The notes under the pieces are model-generated. The model saw only the letters and a list, made by a program, of their open reading frames with translations, did not search any database and had not been told where the DNA came from. The translations under genes and the position numbers were made by a program. This document shows positions 1-5,269 of a stretch of 5,492 nt of DNA, in pieces. The first letter of the stretch is position 1. Each line of letters opens with the position of its first letter. The DNA lies in assembly GCA_013298245.1 (NCBI GenBank), contig JAAFHD010000271.1, positions 1 to 5,492 of the forward strand. The letters run 5' to 3'. Origin of the DNA: Alphaproteobacteria bacterium (lineage in GTDB: Bacteria; Pseudomonadota; Alphaproteobacteria; Acetobacterales; Acetobacteraceae).

Positions 1-247
1 CCGCCGCGTCCTGCCGCACCCACAGCACCGGGCATGTGCCCGCCAGGCGCGCGGCGGCGGCGCCGGCGAAGGCGATGGCGGCGGGCAGGTCGGCCTCGGT
101 CGCGGCCAGCATGTCATGCAGCGCAGCGGCCGGGATGCCGCCTTGCAGATGCGCGTCCAGCGCAGCCGGCCCGAGCGGGACCAGCCTGGTGGCGCGGCCT
201 GGCCTGTGTTGCAGGCATTGCGCGATATGGGGGGGTATCGGTCGCAT
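1..247 (-). CDS. imuA: ImuA-like SOS mutagenesis protein, N-terminal part (cut by left edge)
   Basis: Reading the minus strand from the ATG at 247 gives 82 codons without a stop, running off the window. After a proline-rich start, residues 22-45 contain a RLVPLG segment, an LDAHLQGG segment and an AALHDML segment, followed by an Ala-rich helix and the strand PVLWVRQD. This order (LP-G, hexapeptide with GG, LHE/D, then a PVLWV strand) is what I recall of the ImuA family, a RecA-fold accessory factor that works with ImuB and the polymerase DnaE2 in damage-induced translesion synthesis. The SOS box sits one base upstream of the ATG, supporting both identity and LexA control. No good Shine-Dalgarno lies just upstream and no other ATG or GTG start occurs in frame nearby, so the message may be leaderless or short-leadered. 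The ImuA-conserved core lies further downstream, outside the window. imuB and dnaE2 would be expected to follow on the minus strand but cannot be seen. Confidence 0.72.
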   Translation of the reverse strand, partial: MRPIPPHIAQCLQHRPGRATRLVPLGPAALDAHLQGGIPAAALHDMLAATEADLPAAIAFAGAAAARLAGTCPVLWVRQDAA

Positions 248-248
248 T

Positions 249-263
249 GTTCTTATTTTGTTC
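249..263. promoter_or_regulatory. Alphaproteobacterial LexA (SOS) box, GTTC-N7-GTTC
   Basis: The plus strand reads GTTC TTATTTT GTTC, an exact direct repeat with a 7-base AT-only spacer. This is the established LexA operator of alphaproteobacteria, unlike the palindromic CTG-N10-CAG of gammaproteobacteria. It sits one base upstream of the imuA-like ATG, in an AT-rich island within very GC-rich DNA, as expected for a promoter-operator. It is also 80 bases upstream of the divergent hydrolase gene, so it could affect both, though imuA is the natural target. Confidence 0.8.
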
Positions 264-343
264 TTAACACCTCGCGGCGCAAGATGCCAGTCCCTTGCGC
301 CCTGCCCCGCCCGGCGCGCAGGCTGATGCGGGAGGATTTTTCC

Positions 344-2251
344 ATGCGCATCTTGCTCTGCCTGTTGCTGCTTGCCGTGCCTGCTGCCGCGCAGGTGGCG
401 CGCTTCGAGATGCAGCCCGCGCAACCTGCTTTTGCCGGCGCGCGTTTCGGCAATACCGGCGCCTATGAATTGCTGCGCGGCCAGGCGGTGATCGCGCTGG
501 ACCCCGCCGACCCACGCAACGCCATCATCGCCGATATCGACCGCGCGCCGCGCAATGCGCAGGGCCGCGTGGAGGCGGCGATCGACATCCACATCCTGCG
601 CCCCGTGGACGCCGCGCGCGCCAACGGCACCATGATCGTGGAGGCCGTCAATCGCGGCCGCCCGCTGATCGGCCAGTTGTTCAATGACACCGCCGCCGCC
701 CGCCTGGCGCAGACCGAACGCGACACCGATGCCGGCAATGGCTGGCTGTTCCGCCAGGGCCATACGCTGGTGCTGCTGGGCTGGCAGGGCGACAACACCG
801 CCGAGGCCGGGCTGCATATCCGCGCGCCCCGCGTGGCCGGTGTGACTGGCCAGGTGCGCGATGAATTCGTCTTCGACAACACGACCAGCCCCATCGCCGC
901 GCGGCTGACCTATCCGCTGGCCGAGCCCTACGCCATCAGCATCACCGCGCGCGCGCGGCAGACGGATGCGCGCGCCACCAGGCCCGATATGTCGCTGCGC
1001 GTCACCGGCCCAGACCGCGTGGAAATCACCCGCCCCGCGGGCCTCGATGCCGGCGCGATTTTCGAAGTCATCTACACCGCGCGCGACCCGATCGTGCTGG
1101 GCATGGGCTTTGCTGGGTTCCGCGATGTGGCGGCAGCGCTGCGGCATGGCGAGGGCGATGCGAACCCGCTGGCCGGCCGGGCGCCTGCGCGCGCGATTGG
1201 GTTTGGCGTCTCGCAATCGGGGCGTTTCCTGCGCGATTTCCTGTATCTGGGCTTCAACCAGGATGTCGCCGGGCGGCAGGTGTATGACGCGATGATCCCG
1301 CATATCGCGGGTTCCCGCCGCACCGATACCAATGGGCGCTGGGCGCAGCCGGGGCGCAACCCGTCGGACCACACGGACCGGCTTTTCCCCGCCGACCAGT
1401 TCCCCTTCACCTATGCCGACACCACCGACCCGCTGACCGGCGCGCGCGATGGGCTGCTGCGCCGTTGCGCGGCCAGCCGCACCTGCCCGCGCATCATGCA
1501 GACCGACAGTGAATTCGAATTCTGGGGTGCCCGCGGCAGCCTGACCGTGCATGATCCGGCGGGGCATCACATCGAACTGCCGGCCAATGTGCGGGCGTAT
1601 ATGATGGCGGGCCATCCGCATTTCGCGGCCGCTGATGCATGGGCCGCGCAGGGGCGGTTGTGCGCCATGCCGACCAACCCCTTGCAGGCCGGCGCGCCGA
1701 TGCGGGCCTTGCTGGTGGCGCTGGAGGCATGGGTGCGTGAGGATGTGGCACCACCCGCATCGCGCACGCCCACGCTGGCGGCGGGCACGCTGGTGCCGGT
1801 GGGGGCGTGGCCGGCGATTCCGGGGGTCGTGCGGCCGACATCACTGACGCCGGCGCCGCTGCTGGATATGTCGGTGATGCCGCCGCGCGTGGCGGGTGAA
1901 TACCGCTTCTTCGTGCCAAGACTGGATGCGGATGGGCATGCGATCGGCGGCATCCGTCTGCCGGTGATCGAGGCGCCGCGCGCGAGCTATCTGGGCTTCA
2001 ACCCGCGGGCGGCGGGGTTTGGGGAGGGTGCTTTGTGCACCAACCAGGGGGCGGCCTTGGCGATGCCGGTGGCGCGGCTGCCAGCCGATCCGCGGGTGCC
2101 GTTGGCGGAGCGGTTTGCGGATGCGGCGGCCTATGTGGCGGCGGTGCGGGCCGCCGCGGCGCGGCTGGTGGCGGAGCGGTTGTTGCTGGAGGAGGACGCG
2201 GCGGCGATGGTGGCGGCGGCGGAGGCGGGGAGCTTGGCGCGGGTGAGGTGA
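344..2251 (+). CDS. Alpha/beta hydrolase domain-containing protein, probably exported
   Basis: A 635-residue protein. The ATG at 344 was chosen over in-frame starts at 116 and 326 because GGAGGA lies 7 bases upstream and because it puts a signal peptide at the N terminus: MR, a leucine-rich core at residues 3-12, then PAAA before Q17 (likely cut after A16). This predicts a periplasmic or secreted enzyme. Residues 286-295 hold the nucleophile elbow GFGVSQSGRF with Ser290 as likely nucleophile. Residues 420-427 end in GHPHF, where H426 aligns with the His of the family's usual GTQHG-like motif, and E392 in EFEFW is a possible acid. The C-terminal third has a TLVP, a WPAIPGV and a DADGHAIGGIRLP segment, followed by YLGFNPR, as recalled for the large 'alpha/beta hydrolase domain' family (Pfam Abhydrolase_10). 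Substrate is unknown; an esterase or related hydrolase is the safe reading. It is divergent from imuA and no terminator follows it. Confidence 0.88.
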   Translation: MRILLCLLLLAVPAAAQVARFEMQPAQPAFAGARFGNTGAYELLRGQAVIALDPADPRNAIIADIDRAPRNAQGRVEAAIDIHILRPVDAARANGTMIVEAVNRGRPLIGQLFNDTAAARLAQTERDTDAGNGWLFRQGHTLVLLGWQGDNTAEAGLHIRAPRVAGVTGQVRDEFVFDNTTSPIAARLTYPLAEPYAISITARARQTDARATRPDMSLRVTGPDRVEITRPAGLDAGAIFEVIYTARDPIVLGMGFAGFRDVAAALRHGEGDANPLAGRAPARAIGFGVSQSGRFLRDFLYLGFNQDVAGRQVYDAMIPHIAGSRRTDTNGRWAQPGRNPSDHTDRLFPADQFPFTYADTTDPLTGARDGLLRRCAASRTCPRIMQTDSEFEFWGARGSLTVHDPAGHHIELPANVRAYMMAGHPHFAAADAWAAQGRLCAMPTNPLQAGAPMRALLVALEAWVREDVAPPASRTPTLAAGTLVPVGAWPAIPGVVRPTSLTPAPLLDMSVMPPRVAGEYRFFVPRLDADGHAIGGIRLPVIEAPRASYLGFNPRAAGFGEGALCTNQGAALAMPVARLPADPRVPLAERFADAAAYVAAVRAAAARLVAERLLLEEDAAAMVAAAEAGSLARVR

Positions 2252-2311
2252 GTGGGGCTGGGCCAGGCGTTTTGGGTGATGTGGCGCGGGGTGGTGGGGC
2301 GCATGATGCAC

Positions 2312-2362
2312 GCTTGCGACAAATTCCCTGTGCGGGGTGATGGAGCAGCTTGCGACAAATTC
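2312..2362. repeat. Two direct copies of a 15-bp element, 36 bp apart
   Basis: GCTTGCGACAAATTC occurs exactly at 2312-2326 and 2348-2362. Both copies are followed six or so bases later by a shared GCGGGGTG, so the unit is an imperfect 36-bp tandem repeat extending to about 2383. Each copy contains the hyphenated palindrome TTG-CGA-CAA, as a protein-binding half-site pair might. The copies are 36 bp apart, between three and three and a half helical turns. It may be an operator or part of a family of dispersed intergenic repeats; one window cannot tell which. Confidence 0.7.
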
Positions 2363-2388
2363 GGCGCGCGGGGTGGGGCTTGGTTTTT

Positions 2389-2404
2389 CAGGCGGTTACG
2401 CCTG
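2389..2404. repeat. Small perfect inverted repeat (CAGGCG-GTTA-CGCCTG)
   Basis: A 6-bp stem with a GTTA loop. It is preceded by TTTTT and followed by GGGGAGGGGG on the plus strand, so the T run is on the wrong side for a plus-strand terminator. On the minus strand the hairpin would be followed by A's, not T's. It may be a structural element or a protein site. Confidence 0.5.
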
Positions 2405-2483
2405 GGGAGGGGGACGGATGCGGATGTCAAACAGCGAGGGTGTTATAGGAATTTGGGCCTGAAAATGCAAGCGCTGATTAGGT

Positions 2484-2512
2484 CAGCAGGGGCCAACAGC
2501 TTTGGCATGCTG
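2484..2512. repeat. Imperfect inverted repeat
   Basis: CAGCA (2484-2488) can pair with TGCTG (2508-2512), and GCCAA (2492-2496) with TTGGC (2502-2506), around a CAGCT loop, with a 3-versus-1 internal mismatch. No T tract follows. It lies in the AT-richer junction just upstream of the accessory genes. Function unknown. Confidence 0.4.
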
Positions 2513-2586
2513 CCCAAGCGTGATGGCTCGCCAAGGCCAATGGGATAGTCCAGTTCTCGCGACAGCGGGCGCGGCGGCGGGCCTCG

Positions 2587-2841
2587 ATGAGGTGCACCGA
2601 GGCGAGCAGGCTGCTGATGATGATTGCGGTCATGGTGTTGTCCCTGTCCGCCGGGACGGCCCCGGCAGTCAGGTTGCGCCACAGCGAAACCGCGGATGCA
2701 CCCGCAGTATTCGCGATGTTGGAGCGCAGTTTCGTCTCGCCATTGCTGCGTCAGAGCTGCGCGAACTGCGGAAACTGCGGCTTGAGCTGCGTTCACATTG
2801 CCACCACCATCGCATGCCAGACATGCGTGCGGAGAAGGTGA
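2587..2841 (+). CDS. Doubtful small Cys-rich protein (84 residues) coupled to the next gene
   Basis: I do not recognise this protein. Residues 9-28 are hydrophobic, possibly a signal peptide or membrane segment. The C terminus has C58-x2-C61-x2-C64-x3-C68 and then C77-x2-C80; the first four match the spacing of a ferredoxin-type [4Fe-4S] or a zinc-binding cluster, but the usual following proline is absent. Points in favour: third codon positions are about 80% G or C by hand count, and its TGA overlaps the next start as TGATG at 2839-2843. Points against: there is no strong ribosome site before 2587, the cysteines come from a short CTGCG-type repeat in the DNA, and the opposite strand shares the same third-position phase and also reads plausibly over 2478-2756. 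It may be a real gene, a leader peptide, or the shadow of a decayed minus-strand gene. Confidence 0.3.
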   Translation: MRCTEASRLLMMIAVMVLSLSAGTAPAVRLRHSETADAPAVFAMLERSFVSPLLRQSCANCGNCGLSCVHIATTIACQTCVRRR

Positions 2842-3869
2842 TGCCAACGGACTTCAGCCGGTTGCTGGATGAATATTTCCGGGTTGGGGCTTGCGCTGCG
2901 GAATATGTTCAATTTCGTAGACGATCAGGCGGGTGGCTCTGGGCGGATTTTGTCGAGGCGATGCAAGCAGACCCCGCCGTGGCAGCGAGAGGCCAAAAGA
3001 CAGGCGGCAAGCAGCGGCTCTCCGTCTCTGAAAGCGCGCTTCGTGGCTGGCTGAAAGGCAAAGATCGCCCGAAGCGTGCCGCCATGGAAGCAATGGCTGA
3101 TGTCCTGCTCGGCCCGGTGAATGGCCCAAGACATAGCGACCGGCAGGACTTCATCAGAGCATGGTACGCCGTCAAGGGCGACGCCGCATCTGAGCGCCCC
3201 GAACCCGCTACGGCATTGCGTAAGTCACCCAACAGCCCTTGGGCTGCGCAGGATAGCTTCCCTGGCGGCGGCATCAGCGAACTGCATTTGGAACTGCCCT
3301 TGTTGGAACAGAGGGATAATCGCGGCGGCTATCCGCTGGGCGGCCATTTGATTCTCAACGAGGCACGGCTCGCGGTCACACTTAGCCAAGACCCGGACCA
3401 GAACTCGGCACGTATCCCCATCGCCGTCGGCATCACCGAGGCGGAGTTGCTGGTGACCGCGGCCAGCGGGATTGCCTGGAAGGAAGGCCGGACGGAGCAG
3501 CAGCTTCAGCACCTGAAGGCAATCGCCGATGGATGGCGGGTCATCGGCCCGCGCGCCACTGCGCCCGACGCTGTGTTTGACGGTGAGATGTTTGAGGGGC
3601 GCTACTTGACCTGGCTGCGCCCGGGTACCGAGCTAGGTGGCCAGATCACGCTGTCGCTGCTGGCGATGGAAGGCTGCTTTGTGCTGCTGCCGGCGCCGGG
3701 CGGTAGCAACACACCGCCGGTTGATCCCGATGACGTCACCCATCAACGCGTTATCAGTCGCTACCTGGAGCAAGGACTGTTCAAGAAGGACGCCAATGGG
3801 CGGGTGGTCCTGCAACGCGTGACACTGCATTGGCAGGGCGAGAATGTTGATCCCGGCACGCCTGGTTGA
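2841..3869 (+). CDS. Uncharacterised protein with N-terminal helix-turn-helix-like segment
   Basis: A 342-residue protein of no family I can name. The ATG at 2841 is preferred because GGAG lies 6 bases upstream and the sequence becomes protein-like from there; the frame stays open upstream to 2502 but that extension has low-quality composition. Residues 1-58 are helical, with a WLWADFVEAM segment. Residues 62-91 (SVSESALRGWLKGKDRP, then an AMEAMADVLLG helix) resemble the recognition helix and following helix of XRE-type HTH domains, so DNA binding is plausible. After a Pro/Ser-rich linker (about 115-145), residues 146-333 look beta-rich, with repeated short hydrophobic strands, and form a separate unidentified domain. 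There is no signal peptide or membrane segment, so it should be cytoplasmic. It overlaps the LRR gene by 26 bp, implying coupled expression. It could be the regulator, adaptor or partner of that LRR protein. The HTH call is moderate; overall function is unknown. Confidence 0.8.
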   Translation: MPTDFSRLLDEYFRVGACAAEYVQFRRRSGGWLWADFVEAMQADPAVAARGQKTGGKQRLSVSESALRGWLKGKDRPKRAAMEAMADVLLGPVNGPRHSDRQDFIRAWYAVKGDAASERPEPATALRKSPNSPWAAQDSFPGGGISELHLELPLLEQRDNRGGYPLGGHLILNEARLAVTLSQDPDQNSARIPIAVGITEAELLVTAASGIAWKEGRTEQQLQHLKAIADGWRVIGPRATAPDAVFDGEMFEGRYLTWLRPGTELGGQITLSLLAMEGCFVLLPAPGGSNTPPVDPDDVTHQRVISRYLEQGLFKKDANGRVVLQRVTLHWQGENVDPGTPG

Positions 3870-5028
3870 GGGCCTTGGCCGCCTGCTGGCCGCACGGGGC
3901 GCCGATTTCGTGGAACTGCTGCGGATCGCGGAACTCGATCCTCGTCGTGATTTACGGCAGGCCAATCTGTCCGGTGTGGATTTTGGAACTGCCGATCTGG
4001 CTGGTTGGGATTTGGAGGGCGCCAATCTGGAAGGTGCTGACCTCAGCTGTGTACGGAATCTGTGGCAAGCAAGCCTGCGGGGCGTACGTTGGGCTGAGGC
4101 AAGACTGCCCGCACCACCTCCTAAGTTTGATATGAGTCAGGTCGAGCGCTTGGTCCTGACCGGCCAGCCACCGCCGGATGAATGGGTGCCACACATACGG
4201 GATTTGTCTCTGATTGGGACACCTGTGAGCGATGTCACGCCGCTCGCTGGTCTAGTCGGGTTGCAGAGCCTCGATATGGAAGGCACACCGATCCGAGATG
4301 TGACGCCGCTCATGAGTTTGACCGCGCTGAAAAATCTTGATCTTCAGCGAACCGGCGTTGCCAGTATTGCGGCACTCAAAAACCTCACTGCGTTGGAAAG
4401 CCTTTCTTTGGCCGAGACGCCAGTTAGGGATATCTCGCCGCTCGCGGCGCTGACTGAGCTGAAATCCCTTGATCTAAGGGATACGCGGATCACGGATGTC
4501 GCACCGCTCGCTGGTCTTACGGCGCTCGAGGCACTGGACTTGATGCACACGCGGATCTGCGATGTGCGTCCCCTTGCAAACCTCGCCGCGCTACGAACGC
4601 TGAGTCTAGCGAGAACATCTGTCGATGATGTCGCGCCGCTTGCTAGCCTGTCAGAGTTACAGGAACTGTACCTTGTCGGCACTGTGGTTAGCGACATTAG
4701 GCCGCTTTCCAATCTTACTAAGTTGCAACATCTTAGCTTAAGTGGGTGGAGGCTGAAAAATATCAATCCTCTAAAGACCTTGATTGCCCTAAAGACTCTA
4801 TATCTCAGGAGCTCTGGCGTCTTTGACGTCACGCCCCTTATAGGGCTTAAATCACTAGAACGCCTTGATTTGTCTTACACCAACATTCGTAATGTCGCTC
4901 CACTCGCCGACCTAACTGCTCTCCGCATTAACCTTGACGATCGACAAACTATCTACGACCGTGAAGCCAAGCTCCTCACCGTCCCCGAAGCCCAAGCCGA
5001 ACTCGACCGCCGCCACAAACCCCACTGA
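3844..5028 (+). CDS. Cytoplasmic pentapeptide-repeat and leucine-rich-repeat protein
   Basis: A 394-residue protein starting at ATG 3844, inside the last 26 bases of the previous gene, with only a weak purine-rich ribosome site (AGGGCGAG), so translation is probably coupled. Residues 1-35 form a helical cap (ADFVELLRIAELDP). Residues 36-88 are pentapeptide repeats of A(D/N)LxG type, such as NLSGV, DFGTA, NLEGA and DLSCV. After a Pro-rich linker (89-95), residues 119-364 are about eleven 22-residue LRRs of the form LxxLxLxxTxVxDVxPLxxLTx, like the internalin type. Repeat 3 is degenerate (SIAAL in place of DVxPL), and repeat 9 departs at the Thr and Asp positions. There is no signal peptide, LPXTG or membrane segment, unlike secreted internalins, so it should act inside the cell, probably by binding a protein. 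No catalytic domain is visible. GC drops to about 45% at 4681-4920, against about 80% just downstream. Confidence 0.9.
   Translation: MLIPARLVEGLGRLLAARGADFVELLRIAELDPRRDLRQANLSGVDFGTADLAGWDLEGANLEGADLSCVRNLWQASLRGVRWAEARLPAPPPKFDMSQVERLVLTGQPPPDEWVPHIRDLSLIGTPVSDVTPLAGLVGLQSLDMEGTPIRDVTPLMSLTALKNLDLQRTGVASIAALKNLTALESLSLAETPVRDISPLAALTELKSLDLRDTRITDVAPLAGLTALEALDLMHTRICDVRPLANLAALRTLSLARTSVDDVAPLASLSELQELYLVGTVVSDIRPLSNLTKLQHLSLSGWRLKNINPLKTLIALKTLYLRSSGVFDVTPLIGLKSLERLDLSYTNIRNVAPLADLTALRINLDDRQTIYDREAKLLTVPEAQAELDRRHKPH
4198..4935 (+). repeat. Coding 66-bp tandem repeats of the LRR region
   Basis: The LRR part of the gene is built of about eleven consecutive 66-bp units, each encoding one 22-residue repeat. 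Early units keep recognisable DNA similarity, for instance around the codons for the DVxPL segment, while later units have diverged and are AT-richer. This suggests duplication followed by drift or by patchwork exchange. Confidence 0.8.
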
Positions 5029-5060
5029 CACCCCCACCCACCCCATGCTACCCTCTCCCC
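5020..5060 (-). other. G-quadruplex-capable run on minus strand (six C tracts on plus)
   Basis: On the plus strand, six tracts of three to five C's are separated by gaps of 7, 1, 1, 6 and 3 bases, at 5020-5023, 5031-5035, 5037-5039, 5041-5044, 5051-5053 and 5057-5060. The minus strand therefore has six G tracts within 41 bases, fitting the G3+N1-7 rule. It spans the LRR stop codon and ends just before the AGGAG of the antitoxin gene, on the template strand for both genes. Confidence 0.6.
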
Positions 5061-5077
5061 ACCAGGAGATCCCACCC

Positions 5078-5269
5078 ATGGGCGCCCGCCCCGCCCCCAA
5101 ACGCACCCCCGACCGCGACGCCGAACTCGCCGCCATCCGCGCCTCCCTCGCCCGCTCGGCCGAGGATGTGAAAGCCGGCCGCACCATCTCCGGCGAAGAG
5201 ATGCTCGCCGAATTGCAGTCCATGCTCGACGAATACACAGCAGCCCAAAATGGCCCGCCTCGCGCGTGA
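5078..5269 (+). CDS. Putative antitoxin of a ParDE/RelBE-type module
   Basis: A 63-residue charged, helical protein. The ATG at 5078 has AGGAG (5064-5068) at good distance; an upstream in-frame ATG at 4934 is rejected because that extension is the LRR gene read in another frame. Residues 13-50 look like two helices (an AELAAIRASLARSAEDV helix, then GEEMLAELQSMLDEY), the style of the toxin-binding tail of RelB or ParD-like antitoxins. Identity rests mainly on the next gene, which looks like a ParE toxin and starts 20 bases before this one stops, the usual antitoxin-first, overlapping order. I cannot see a ribbon-helix-helix or HTH DNA-binding domain in the short N terminus, so autoregulation, if any, is not obvious. 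The 49-bp gap after the LRR gene holds no terminator, so the pair may be read from upstream or from its own unseen promoter. Confidence 0.65.
   Translation: MGARPAPKRTPDRDAELAAIRASLARSAEDVKAGRTISGEEMLAELQSMLDEYTAAQNGPPRA

Larger units (their letters stand above)
2252..2586. other. Gene-poor spacer between hydrolase and accessory cassette
   Basis: No frame in this stretch has a convincing start, ribosome site and recognisable product. It holds two copies of a 15-bp element (2312-2362), a perfect 6-bp-stem hairpin (2389-2404), an AT-richer patch around 2440-2480 and an imperfect hairpin (2484-2512). Neither hairpin is followed by a T tract on the plus strand, so I see no clear intrinsic terminator for the hydrolase gene. 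The AT-richer patch may mark the left edge of the inserted cassette or hold its promoter, but no clear -35/-10 pair can be defended. Confidence 0.5.

Noticed and set aside
116..343. In-frame N-terminal extension of the hydrolase
   Set aside because: It overlaps the imuA-like gene and the SOS box, has no signal-peptide logic, and the ATG at 344 has a strong ribosome site followed by a classic signal peptide.
2389..2404. Rho-independent terminator for the hydrolase gene
   Set aside because: The T run precedes the hairpin on the plus strand and GGGG follows it; the minus strand would have A's after it. Neither orientation works.
2131..2430. Minus-strand ORF over the hydrolase end and the 15-bp repeats
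   Set aside because: Mostly antisense to the hydrolase 3' end; the repeated NLSQA it encodes comes from the direct repeat, not from a protein repeat.
2502..2840. In-frame upstream extension of the HTH-like protein
   Set aside because: Third-position GC is only near the regional average, composition is not protein-like, and ATG 2841 has GGAG at the right distance. The ELREL/KLRLELR stretch simply reflects the CTGCG repeats.
4198..4935. CRISPR array or non-coding satellite from the 66-bp periodicity
   Set aside because: The periodicity is fully explained by 22-residue LRR codons in an open frame; units are adjacent with no spacers.
4934..4955. TTGACG as a -35 box for the toxin-antitoxin pair
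   Set aside because: The only -10-like hexamer nearby (TATCTA at 4950) is just 10 bases away, too close for a sigma-70 promoter.
4934..5077. Longer antitoxin starting at 4934
   Set aside because: This part lies wholly in the LRR gene's 3' end and the C-rich spacer, giving a Pro/Ser/Thr-rich low-complexity sequence; ATG 5078 has AGGAG.
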